A DNA stretch of 64,000 bases, from positions 62,001 through 126,000 of the forward strand of contig JAIXYN010000059.1 in the NCBI GenBank assembly GCA_027490195.1, in the 5' to 3' direction. Of the stretch, positions 17,135-24,995 are shown piece after piece. The notes beneath the pieces are model-generated. The model made no database searches. It saw only the letters and a list, made by a program, of their open reading frames with translations, and was not told the DNA's origin. Source of the stretch: Verrucomicrobiaceae bacterium. GTDB taxonomy: Bacteria; Verrucomicrobiota; Verrucomicrobiia; Verrucomicrobiales; Verrucomicrobiaceae. Numbering within the stretch: position 1 is the first letter of the stretch; each line of letters starts with the position of its first letter. The translations under genes and the position numbers were made by a program.

Positions 17135-19207
17135 ATGACGAGTGACGAAAACAGAATGACGAATGACGGCCGGCTGCGATGCAGCGGGCTGGTTTTGCTG
17201 GCGATGTTTTGCCTGTTGGGAACAGCCTGGGGGTATGAAGTGCATTTTGGCCAGACGAGGGTGCAGGTGGATGGCGTTGAGGAGGCGCAGTGGGAGGACC
17301 TCCGCAGCATGCTGATGGATCAGCTCACGCTGAACGGGAGCGGTCCGGCAGCTGAACCGCTGGCGGATGATCTAGCGTTTTTTGTGCGTCAGCATTTCAT
17401 CCGTGAGGGATGGCCGGATGCGGAAACGGCTTGGAAAATGGAGAAGGGCGGGATTCATCTGACCGTGACTCCGGGCAACGCTGTGCGCGTAGGAACAGTG
17501 ACACTGAAAGGCGAAATGCCGCTACCAGAGGAGGAACTGAAGATGTACCTGATGAAGCCAGCGCTGGAGCGTGAGGGCGTGGACAAAAAACTGCCGCAAT
17601 GGGTGGAGGCGGACATGCAGCAGGGTGCGGGACTGGTGCAGCGGCGTCTGCGCGCCGAAGGCTATCTGAATGCGGAAACGCTGCTGCTGCCCGCGCCGAC
17701 CGCGGGCGTGGACATGCGGCGCGACCTAACGCTGGAGATCAAGCCGGGACCCAAGTTTGTCTTTGGCCAGGCATCCATCATCGGAGCTCCAACGGAGCTG
17801 GAGAAACTGACGCAGGCGGAGATGACGGAAGCGGGTGGGACCCCCTTCAATGAAGCACGAGTGCAGCAGATCCAGCAGCGGCTGGATTCGATCTGCGCTG
17901 AACGAGGCTGGCTGCATGCGGCGACGACTGCGGACTACACGCTGGGGAAATCCGGTGGCACGGTGGATGTGGTGTTTCGCATGCAAGCCGGCGAGCGGGT
18001 GCGGATCTCCTGCGTCACGACGCATGAATCTTTCAGCCGTGGTGCCAAACGCGTACTGCTGGCGAAGTTCAAACCACTCAGGGGTCAGATTTACGAAGCT
18101 GCGGAGGCGGACTTTTTCTTCAAGCAAGCCTTGGATACCGGGATGTTTTCTCTGCTCGACACCCAAGTGCTGCCAGACAACGGCAAGATGGCGGCAGGCG
18201 ACCTGCGCATCACGGGCGAGGAGACAAAGCCTGTCACCGTGGGTTTTGAGCCAGGTTTTGACACCTTCCTTGGTCCGCAGTTCGGCGTGACCTACAAAAA
18301 CACGAACTGGCGTGATACGGGCAACACCCTGGCGGCGGAACTGAGCTACAGCATGGCGGGGCCAGTGGGCTTTGTGAGCCTGACCAACCCTGCCGTCTTG
18401 AACTCGCAGCATTCAGCGACGACACGGTTCGCACTGGAGCAGTTCAACCGCTTTGAATATGACCGAATCGGCACGGCTCTGAATTTCGATGTGTCACGAC
18501 GTTTGGACCATGCACTGAGCTATTCAGTGTTCATCGGCACCACGGCCAATACGGTCAACTCCAAGGTGCTGACGCTGAAGCAAACCGGCCCCACGAATTA
18601 CTCACTGGTGAATCTGGGTGCGAACGTGATGTACGACCGCCGGGACAGCCAAGTGCTGCCGAAGAAGGGCTGGTATGTTTCTGGACGTGTTGAAAGCTCC
18701 ACCGACGCACTGGGTTCCGGCGTAAGCTTTCTGCGTTCAGATCTGCGAGGTGCGTGGTATATCCCGATCACGAAAAAGTTCCGCTTCGCCACGGGCGCGG
18801 AACTGGCGACGATTCAAGGAGCCGCAGCAGAAAAAATCCCCATCGACAGCCGTGTGTTCAACGGCGGCCCGTACAGCGTGCGCTCCTTCGGACAGCGTGA
18901 GCTCGGCCCCGTGACACCGGGCGGAACGCCGCTGGGCGGAACGTCAGCGCTGTTTGCCAGCGCCGAATTTTCCTATGAGATCATGGCCAATTTTGAGTTT
19001 GCCGTCTTTGGTGACATTGGCAGTCTGGCGCAGGGAAACAACTCCACGCCGCTGTCCTATTCCTCGGACTTCCGCCAGGCCATCGGCGCGGGATTGCGCT
19101 ACCATCTGCCTTTTGGCCCCATACGCATCGACTACGGCCACAATCCCAGCCGCCGCACTGGCGAGCAGAGCGGATTCCTGCATGTGACGGTGGGGTTTGC
19201 GTTCTAA
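17135..19207 (+). CDS. tamA: TamA-like Omp85 outer-membrane protein
   Basis: The product has 690 residues from ATG 17135, one base after the tamB stop; ATG 17156 is equally possible. The signal peptide is SGLVLLAMFCLLGTAWG. POTRA-like domains fill about residues 30-370 (VRVGTVTLKGEMPLPEEEL, FVFGQASIIGAPTELEKL, ERVRISCVTTH). The 16-strand barrel domain carries the conserved loop-6 type motif VRSFGQRELGP near 590 and ends with an aromatic residue (VTVGFAF), as outer-membrane barrels do. It should pair with the TamB-like protein encoded upstream. The first codons contain a short ATGACGART repeat, so the true start is uncertain. Confidence 0.9.
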   Translation: MTSDENRMTNDGRLRCSGLVLLAMFCLLGTAWGYEVHFGQTRVQVDGVEEAQWEDLRSMLMDQLTLNGSGPAAEPLADDLAFFVRQHFIREGWPDAETAWKMEKGGIHLTVTPGNAVRVGTVTLKGEMPLPEEELKMYLMKPALEREGVDKKLPQWVEADMQQGAGLVQRRLRAEGYLNAETLLLPAPTAGVDMRRDLTLEIKPGPKFVFGQASIIGAPTELEKLTQAEMTEAGGTPFNEARVQQIQQRLDSICAERGWLHAATTADYTLGKSGGTVDVVFRMQAGERVRISCVTTHESFSRGAKRVLLAKFKPLRGQIYEAAEADFFFKQALDTGMFSLLDTQVLPDNGKMAAGDLRITGEETKPVTVGFEPGFDTFLGPQFGVTYKNTNWRDTGNTLAAELSYSMAGPVGFVSLTNPAVLNSQHSATTRFALEQFNRFEYDRIGTALNFDVSRRLDHALSYSVFIGTTANTVNSKVLTLKQTGPTNYSLVNLGANVMYDRRDSQVLPKKGWYVSGRVESSTDALGSGVSFLRSDLRGAWYIPITKKFRFATGAELATIQGAAAEKIPIDSRVFNGGPYSVRSFGQRELGPVTPGGTPLGGTSALFASAEFSYEIMANFEFAVFGDIGSLAQGNNSTPLSYSSDFRQAIGAGLRYHLPFGPIRIDYGHNPSRRTGEQSGFLHVTVGFAF

Positions 19208-19208
19208 G

Positions 19209-20114
19209 TCAGGTCTTTGCATTTTTCCTGCTGAAGCCACCCACGACCGTGTGATAGCTGCCCCAGAGTACGAGGAAACCACCCACAGCCTGCGCAACTG
19301 TGAAGGGCTCGGCAAAGAGGGTGATGCTGGAGAGTGAGATAACTACGGGAACCGTCATCTGGAAAGCTCCGCCAGCCGCGACAGAGAGGTAACGAAAGCC
19401 CTCCGTCATCGCCAACTGACCGACACTGGCACACAAGGCCGCCGCCGTGAGCAGCAGCACATCCATCGTGTTGAGTGATGTGAAATTGGCAGCAGCCAGC
19501 GGCAAAGAAAGCAGCAGTGCATAAATGCACTGCGATGAAAAGATGGTAGCGCTAGTCTCCGTGCGCGTGAGCTGACGGATCACGACGACGACTGCTGCCG
19601 CCAGCACCGCACCAATGAGCGCTATCATTTCGTGGTGTCCAAACTGGGCCATCGTCCCTGGTGCCAGCCCCGTGAGCAGGCTAAGACCGGTCAGCGCCAG
19701 CAGAATACCACAGAGCTTCACCAGCCCGAGCCGCTCATGCAGAACAAAGGCTGCCATGATGGCCGCAAAGATTGTCCAGGTATTGCCGATGAGCGTGGCC
19801 TTGCCGGCACCCAGCGGGCCTATGGTGGTGTAGTAGGCCGCCGTACCCAGCGCGCCGAGCACGCCACGTGAAGCCAGCAGCCAGCTCTGAAACGAGCGGC
19901 GCAGTTTCAGAGTCCCGGCAGGAGCAAAGAGAACGACCGTCAAAGCCAGACCGACAAACGCACGGAACGTCAACGACATCCACGGATCTATGTTGCGATG
20001 CGAGGCAAGGTCTTTCAGCAGCAGGGCATTGCCGGAAAAACAAGCGAGCGAAAGCAGCATCGCCTGCGCGCCACGCCGGGGATGATGTTGGAGTTGTGTA
20101 TCAGGGGTGCTCAT
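19209..20114 (-). CDS. EamA/DMT-family transporter
   Basis: From ATG 20114 the product is 301 residues with about ten hydrophobic helices in two EamA halves (AMLLSLACFSGNALLLKDL and later EMIALIGAVLAAAVVVVIR). The pattern LTFRAFVGLALTVVLF and ASRGVLGALGTAAYYTTI is that of drug/metabolite exporters of the inner membrane. The substrate cannot be told. The frame is open to 20219, and ATG 20150 is a second start option; the residues before 20114 look unlike a membrane protein. Its stop lies one base from the stop of the convergent tamA gene. Confidence 0.85.
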   Translation of the reverse strand: MSTPDTQLQHHPRRGAQAMLLSLACFSGNALLLKDLASHRNIDPWMSLTFRAFVGLALTVVLFAPAGTLKLRRSFQSWLLASRGVLGALGTAAYYTTIGPLGAGKATLIGNTWTIFAAIMAAFVLHERLGLVKLCGILLALTGLSLLTGLAPGTMAQFGHHEMIALIGAVLAAAVVVVIRQLTRTETSATIFSSQCIYALLLSLPLAAANFTSLNTMDVLLLTAAALCASVGQLAMTEGFRYLSVAAGGAFQMTVPVVISLSSITLFAEPFTVAQAVGGFLVLWGSYHTVVGGFSRKNAKT

Positions 20115-20348
20115 GGAGGTGCCGGTCTGAGGGCTACCTTCTGGCATCATATCTGATTGTTTTGTCTCGTGATGATGAGCGCATTTCGCGCAGGGTCCCC
20201 AAACCGTGGTTTCAGGCATGCCAAATGGCGCGCACCGTTTTTACAACGGCACGAATCGCAATTCGGCTGGCAGGTTTGAGGCTCATCAGACATAAGGATC
20301 ATGGATGTGAAATACGGAAGTGCAAACCTGATCTTCTGGCACCCGGAC

Positions 20349-20390
20349 CGGAAATAATAACGGGCGCGGCGACACCACTCGCCACGCCCG
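20349..20390 (-). terminator. Intrinsic terminator after the TonB-receptor gene
   Basis: On the minus strand, arms 20390-20379 and 20372-20361 pair over 12 bases with one mismatch (CGGGCGTGGCGA with its complement), around a 6-base loop. They are followed by TTATTATTT. The position is 44 bases downstream of the receptor stop. The G+C-rich stem and the T-rich tail fit a rho-independent terminator. Confidence 0.75.
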
Positions 20391-20397
20391 CTTGAAT

Positions 20398-20425
20398 GAC
20401 TCAGCACCCACTTTTGTGCTGACTC
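20398..20425. terminator. Second hairpin between the TonB-receptor stop and the main terminator
   Basis: TCAGCAC (20401-20407) pairs with GTGCTGA (20416-20422), and the outer bases pair with one mismatch. It lies 9 bases after the receptor stop. There is no T-run on the minus strand directly after it, so it may stabilise the mRNA end or act together with the next hairpin. Confidence 0.4.
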
Positions 20426-20433
20426 AAAATGTC

Positions 20434-22758
20434 CTAGAAGATCACTGACAAAGCCACGCGACCATTGATGCCCGGCTGGGTGTAACGGTCGAGACCTGGA
20501 TTCGAGGAGTCGACACCGCGCACGTTCTGATACAGCCAGTACTTCTGGTTGGTCAGGTTGTAGAGGCCGGCGGTAAGGGTGACGTTTTTGGAGAGCTGCC
20601 AGCGGGCCACGAGGTCGAGGGTGAGGGCGCTTGGAGTTTTGAATTGATTGATCCCGCCGGGGGTGGAGTTGGTGGAACCCTTGTGCGCATAGTAAGTCGA
20701 GACCAACTCCACCTGCCATGTCTCACGACGATAGCGCAGACCGGTGACGAGCTTGAAGGGATCCACGCTGGCAAGAGGCTGCTTGTTCTGGCCATCCCAG
20801 CCCTGGCTGTAAGCAGCATTGGTGAAAATACCGAAGTTGCCGAGAGACTCATGAATGAACCCAAGCGTCGTATCTCCTTTGAATTCGAGACCGTAAATCT
20901 CTGCTGAAGTGAGATTGCTGCTCTGATAGATGATCGGATTGCCCGGAGCGCCAGTGCCGCCGACCTGCATGAAAGTGTTGATGAAGTTTTCGTAGTGATT
21001 GTAATAACCTGCGAGGTTCCATGAGGACTCTTTTCCTTTACGGCGCACACCGATTTCGAAGCTGTTGCTGGTTTCCTTTTTCAGGTCCGGATTCGGAATG
21101 GTCTGATAACCGAATGCTGTGTTCGTGATGGTGGCGTTCAGTTCTTCGCTGCTCGGGTTGCGGAAGCCGTTCGAATACTGGAAGTAGGCACTGTGCTCTT
21201 CGTCGATCCTGAAGAGGTAGGCGAGCTTTGGCGCGATGGCGAACTGGTTGAAATCCTGGGGTGCTCGACCTGCGCTGGCGCTCAGATAGAGCGGATCTGA
21301 ATGCGTGGCGACGTTGTAGTACTCGGCGCGCACACCGGGTGTGAGACGGTGACGCAGATCCCTGCCCCAGGCAATCTCATCCTGGATGTAAACACCCACA
21401 CGCGAAGTGCGCGTATCAGGCATGTCCTTCAGCGGGTACGTGTCTGGCGAGATGACCTTGGTGACCGTATTCGTGGTGAAGTTGTACTCCGTGGCATCAC
21501 GCACGCGGCGGGAAAAGGAAGTGACCATTTCAGTGCCGTAGGCCAGCGTGTGGTTCAAAGCGCCCGTCGTGAAGTCTTTGCTGAAGTTGAAGTTTGCCCC
21601 GATGTGATCCTGACGGTAGATGTAATCACGAATGCGCAGACGATCCTGCGGTGTTGGGGTGATGCGGTCACGGTCCTCTACCTGGTGCTCCGGCGTTTCG
21701 GAAACCTGATAGAACATGTTCCAGGTCAGCTTGTCGAAGATCAGGCCAAGGCCAGCGGCGTCATACTTGTGCTCCAAACTGAAGCGCATGCGGCGCAGGT
21801 CGTCGTTCAGCAGCAGGGAGTTCACGTTGTAATTAATCCCGGGAGCAGCCACCACCACACGACGTGCGCTGAGGAGATCATTGTCGCTGGAGCGTTCGAG
21901 GCACTCACCCGTGAGCTCGAAGCGATGACGGTTCGAGGGACGCCAGACCATTTTGCCAAGCCAGTTGTTGACGTTGTAGGTGCTGGTGTCTGGATGGATG
22001 GCGCCGCGGTTGTCGACCTCATGGCCATCTCGCCGGGTGTAATGGAGCAGGAACTCCACATTGCCCGCGCGCTGTGCCATGCTGATCGTGTGACCCCAGC
22101 TATCATCCGTGCTGTCATAGCGAGTGGTCAGACGCGCCACGGAGTTTCTACCGCCCGGCGACATCGCCAGCAGGTCTTCGGGATCGATGGTGGTGAAGGA
22201 AACCACCCCCGCGAGAGCGTCACTGCCATAGAGGGAAGATGCGGCGTTTTTGAGAATTTCGACCTGCTTGAGAGCATCCACGTCAACGAAGTCACGACCG
22301 ATGTTGTAGGCACCTCCAAAGGTGAACTGATCCGCCTGACGGATGCCGTCCATTGTCATGAGGACACGGTTGCCATCCAGACCACGAATGTTGATGCTGG
22401 AGTTTCCGGCCCGAGAGTTTGCAGCCGGGCCCGTACCACCCACGCCAAATGGAACGCTGACGCCGGGTTCGTAACGCGCATAATCGCGCATGCTGGTGGC
22501 CAGAGTGAACACGTTGGCATCCTTGCCCAGCACCGTGACAGATGCAGGAACGTCTGCGGCTGACTGTGCATGACGGGAAGCAACGATGACGATTTCTGGA
22601 AGCACCGCGCCACCGGCTGAGTTCTGCGTTTCGGTTTCCTTTTTCGCCAATGCTTTGATGGCTTGTTCGGTCTGCGATTGTTCCTGAGCAGCAAGCGGAA
22701 GGCAGCAGGCGAGCATGAGCAACGAGAGTTTGTGTAATAGCGCGGGAGGTGGTTTCAT
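20434..22758 (-). CDS. TonB-dependent receptor, heme/hemoglobin-receptor-like
   Basis: ATG 22758 starts a signal peptide (LLHKLSLLMLACCLPLAAQ) of a 774-residue protein. A TonB-box-like LPEIVIVASR is followed by the plug (INIRGLDGNRVLMTMDGIR, VEILKNAASSLYGSDALAGVVSF). The barrel has YSNGFRNPSSEE near 530 and NPDLKKETSNSFEIGVR near 555, resembling the FRAP and NPNL boxes of heme receptors. It ends in aromatic VALSVIF. It should import heme or an iron complex across the outer membrane with TonB energy. The substrate is inferred. Neighbours are a kelch protein and an AraC regulator. No tonB or exbBD genes are in the window. Confidence 0.88.
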   Translation of the reverse strand: MKPPPALLHKLSLLMLACCLPLAAQEQSQTEQAIKALAKKETETQNSAGGAVLPEIVIVASRHAQSAADVPASVTVLGKDANVFTLATSMRDYARYEPGVSVPFGVGGTGPAANSRAGNSSINIRGLDGNRVLMTMDGIRQADQFTFGGAYNIGRDFVDVDALKQVEILKNAASSLYGSDALAGVVSFTTIDPEDLLAMSPGGRNSVARLTTRYDSTDDSWGHTISMAQRAGNVEFLLHYTRRDGHEVDNRGAIHPDTSTYNVNNWLGKMVWRPSNRHRFELTGECLERSSDNDLLSARRVVVAAPGINYNVNSLLLNDDLRRMRFSLEHKYDAAGLGLIFDKLTWNMFYQVSETPEHQVEDRDRITPTPQDRLRIRDYIYRQDHIGANFNFSKDFTTGALNHTLAYGTEMVTSFSRRVRDATEYNFTTNTVTKVISPDTYPLKDMPDTRTSRVGVYIQDEIAWGRDLRHRLTPGVRAEYYNVATHSDPLYLSASAGRAPQDFNQFAIAPKLAYLFRIDEEHSAYFQYSNGFRNPSSEELNATITNTAFGYQTIPNPDLKKETSNSFEIGVRRKGKESSWNLAGYYNHYENFINTFMQVGGTGAPGNPIIYQSSNLTSAEIYGLEFKGDTTLGFIHESLGNFGIFTNAAYSQGWDGQNKQPLASVDPFKLVTGLRYRRETWQVELVSTYYAHKGSTNSTPGGINQFKTPSALTLDLVARWQLSKNVTLTAGLYNLTNQKYWLYQNVRGVDSSNPGLDRYTQPGINGRVALSVIF

Positions 22759-22819
22759 GGAGCGCCGCTCTAGCTCAGCGGAGGCATGTGACGCTTTCGT
22801 TGGAATGACCAAGAATGGT

Positions 22820-22878
22820 GCTCATTTGCGGCGACCAGCTTCCCGGATCATTTGATCGTCACTATTTCGCAAATGAGC
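22820..22878. promoter_or_regulatory. Operator-like dyad with three TCATTTG heptamers
   Basis: GCTCATTTGCG (22820-22830) has a perfect inverted copy CGCAAATGAGC at 22868-22878. Between them lies the palindrome GATCATTTGATC, with the same heptamer at 22848-22854. The site is 61-120 bases upstream of the TonB-receptor start and ahead of the divergent kelch gene, so it could be a shared operator for the nearby AraC regulator or an iron regulator. The function is inferred. Confidence 0.45.
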
Positions 22879-22931
22879 GCAACCCTGTGACATCAGGCTG
22901 CCTGGCCCGTACTCCCGATCATTCGGCAGCC

Positions 22932-23009
22932 ATGTCATTTCTCCGCCAGTTTTTCACAACCCGACGCAAGCAGCAGCGCGTAGCTGCTGTATCGCAGGTG
23001 TCCGCATGA
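22932..23009 (+). CDS. Possible 25-residue small protein
   Basis: ATG 22932 opens a 25-codon frame (MSFLRQFFTTRRKQQRVAAV and five more) that ends in TGA overlapping the ATG of the kelch gene (ATGA). The tight coupling suggests a leader or translational coupler for the kelch protein. It has an amphipathic, basic composition but no family match that I recognise. It could be chance. Confidence 0.3.
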   Translation: MSFLRQFFTTRRKQQRVAAVSQVSA

Positions 23010-24001
23010 AAGCTCTTCCACTGATTTTCCTATTTCTAGTCGCCTTCACTTCTGCCCTGAGGGCGAATGACACTCCGCCAGAGATGCCTTTGTCTGTTGC
23101 GAGCTTTGGTGCCGCAGGCATGCCGGATGGCTCCTTGTATTTCTATGGCGGTCATAGTGGCAAACGTCACAAATACAATCGTGATGAAGTGCATGGTGAT
23201 TTGTTTCGTTGGAAGCAGGGTGCAGACAAATGGGAGGCACTGGCGAAGGATGAACCAGCGCAGGGTGCATCCCTCGTCGCCTCAAAAGACGGCGTGATCC
23301 GCATCGGCGGCATGGCCGCTCGCAACGCAAAGGGCGAGAAACAAGACCTGTGGTCGAGCGAGACAGCGGCGCGTTATGACATCACGAGCGGCAAATGGAT
23401 TCCCCTGCCGAAGCTGCCCCAGCGCCGTTCCAGCCATGACAGCATCGTCTGCGGCGACACCGTCTACGTCATCGGTGGTTGGAGGATGGAGGGCGACGCG
23501 GACTCCGTGTGGCATGACACCTATCTCACGCTCGATTTGGCCAAAGCTGATGTGACTTGGAAGAGCCATCCGCAGCCGTTCAAACGCCGCGCCATCGCGG
23601 TGCAAACCATTGGCAAAAAGGTGTATGCCATCGGCGGTATGACCGATGAGGACAAGACGACGAGTGCTGTCTCGGTGCTTGATACGACGACTGGCCAATG
23701 GAGTGACGGGCCGGCGCTGCCTGCAGAGAAGATCGGCGGGTTTGGTTTTGCCGCTGTAGCACACGAAGGACGGCTGTTTTCCAGCGGTGCGACCGGCCAG
23801 TTGCTTGAACTGCGCGGCAAGACCTGGGTGGCAGTCGCGAAGCTCGCTCATCCACGGTATTTCCACCGGTTGTTGGGCGGAGGAACTGGAAAGCTTATCG
23901 CCATCGGTGGAGAGAGCCGCGAAGGTGTCAAAGCACCGCCGGAAGTCATCGCCCTGCCCGCTGCGGATTCAGCACCATTGCAGGTCTCCCCTGCCCCTTA
24001 A
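23006..24001 (+). CDS. Secreted kelch-repeat protein
   Basis: This 331-residue protein has a signal peptide (MKALPLIFLFLVAFTSALRA). Five to six kelch blades are visible by their double glycines and spaced aromatics: LYFYGGHS, IRIGGMA, VYVIGGWR, VYAIGGMT, KLIAIGGES. Together they form a beta-propeller for binding. In this position, divergent from a TonB receptor, it may bind or process the same ligand in the periplasm or at the surface; that is inference. A short hairpin (24008-24023) follows the stop. Confidence 0.8.
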   Translation: MKALPLIFLFLVAFTSALRANDTPPEMPLSVASFGAAGMPDGSLYFYGGHSGKRHKYNRDEVHGDLFRWKQGADKWEALAKDEPAQGASLVASKDGVIRIGGMAARNAKGEKQDLWSSETAARYDITSGKWIPLPKLPQRRSSHDSIVCGDTVYVIGGWRMEGDADSVWHDTYLTLDLAKADVTWKSHPQPFKRRAIAVQTIGKKVYAIGGMTDEDKTTSAVSVLDTTTGQWSDGPALPAEKIGGFGFAAVAHEGRLFSSGATGQLLELRGKTWVAVAKLAHPRYFHRLLGGGTGKLIAIGGESREGVKAPPEVIALPAADSAPLQVSPAP

Positions 24002-24007
24002 GGCCCC

Positions 24008-24023
24008 CAGGAAAGCATTCCTG
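24008..24023 (+). terminator. Short hairpin after the kelch gene
   Basis: CAGGAA and TTCCTG pair perfectly around a 4-base loop, six bases after the kelch stop. There is no T-run, so it would be a weak terminator or an mRNA-protecting stem. Confidence 0.3.
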
Positions 24024-24086
24024 AGCTTAAACAGTCAAAATAACTGGAATCAAGCCTAGCAAAGATGTGACGTGATGTGATGTGTA

Positions 24087-24105
24087 ATTGAGACTGAGTT
24101 TCAAT
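24087..24105. promoter_or_regulatory. Fur-like 19-bp palindrome upstream of the AraC gene
   Basis: ATTGAGACTGAGTTTCAAT is a near-perfect palindrome with one mismatched pair and a central base. Read with the next base it resembles TTGAGAATnATTCTCAATA-type Fur boxes. It ends 11 bases before the AraC start, a place where a repressor would block transcription or translation. Iron control is inferred from this and from the neighbouring TonB receptor. Confidence 0.4.
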
Positions 24106-24116
24106 ACCAATTAGCA

Positions 24117-24989
24117 ATGCCAACAGCTTTCCCAGAACCTCCCTTTCGCTCATGGACCACCGTGCCTGAGCGAATTGAGGCAGACTGGGCAGATGCCACG
24201 GCTGCAAATGCCCTCGTGGCTCATCTCAATTTTCGGGGTGATGCAGAGATGTGTTGGAGGGATGGCAGCAGCACCACGATTTCGGCGCGAACGACTTGCT
24301 GGCTGCGCGCCAGTCCGGCGGAGATGCTGATGGCCCGTCGGCTCGCCTGTCGTGACCGTCATGAGTGCCTCACGCTGGTGTTTCCGGATGCCTGGCTGCG
24401 TTTGACCTTGAAAGGCGTGACCTCTCAGGTGGGCGATGCATTTGAACCTCTGATCAGCGGCACCTCACGCTGCGTGCTGCGACAACCGCTGACTGAGGAG
24501 GATGAAGGCTGGGCACGTGGAGCCATGCCGCCACATTTGTGCTCACAAGCCAGACAGTTGCTGGACTCGGCGCGTTTGACCGAATTTTTCATCCATTCCA
24601 TCTTCCGCAGCGACACAGGACACCCAGCAGGGCCCGCCATCAGCCGAACCCTGCGAGTCGCCCAGGAGCGCGTACAGCGCGTCAAGGACCTGATGCTTGC
24701 GCAAATTGATGCGCCGCCTTCTCTGGATGACCTGGCAGCCACGGTCGGCTGCAATCCGAGCTACCTCAGCCGCACCTTCACGCAGATCGAAGGCACCACG
24801 CTCTCCCAATGGCTGCGCCGCGTGCGCATTGAACACGCGGCATCCCTCATTGCGGCCGGGAAGTGCAATGTCTCCGAAGCGGCACTCGAAGTGGGCTACC
24901 AAAGCTTCTCGCACTTCAGCCGGGCTTTTGCGGAGGAGAAAGGTGTGCCGCCTTCGCAGTGGGTGCGCCGTTTGAGCAGCGGCAAATAA
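24117..24989 (+). CDS. AraC-family transcriptional regulator
   Basis: This is a 290-residue protein. The N-terminal sensor half (about 1-180) has no clear match. The C-terminal 100 residues are a double helix-turn-helix of the AraC family: PPSLDDLAATVGCNPSYLSRTF, then NVSEAALEVGYQSFSHFSRAF and GVPPSQWVRR. The general build resembles PchR-type siderophore regulators, which sense the ligand imported by a neighbouring TonB receptor. Control of the receptor/kelch pair is a reasonable guess from position. It ends six bases from the convergent DUF4198 relic. Confidence 0.85.
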   Translation: MPTAFPEPPFRSWTTVPERIEADWADATAANALVAHLNFRGDAEMCWRDGSSTTISARTTCWLRASPAEMLMARRLACRDRHECLTLVFPDAWLRLTLKGVTSQVGDAFEPLISGTSRCVLRQPLTEEDEGWARGAMPPHLCSQARQLLDSARLTEFFIHSIFRSDTGHPAGPAISRTLRVAQERVQRVKDLMLAQIDAPPSLDDLAATVGCNPSYLSRTFTQIEGTTLSQWLRRVRIEHAASLIAAGKCNVSEAALEVGYQSFSHFSRAFAEEKGVPPSQWVRRLSSGK

Positions 24990-24995
24990 TCGGCC

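Larger units (their letters stand above)
20115..20433. other. Intergenic region between EamA and TonB-receptor genes
   Basis: This stretch of 319 bases holds no convincing gene. Its right end carries two hairpins, listed separately, that should end transcription of the TonB-receptor gene. The remainder (20115-20348) must contain the promoter of the EamA gene, but I see no clear -35/-10 pair. Confidence 0.5.

Noticed and set aside
21301-22563. 420-codon plus-strand frame
   Set aside because: It lies wholly inside the TonB-receptor gene on the other strand and has no family features; a shadow of G+C-rich coding.
22815-23009. 64-codon frame across the divergent promoter region
   Set aside because: It would run through the inverted-repeat operator; only the last 25 codons are plausible as a gene.
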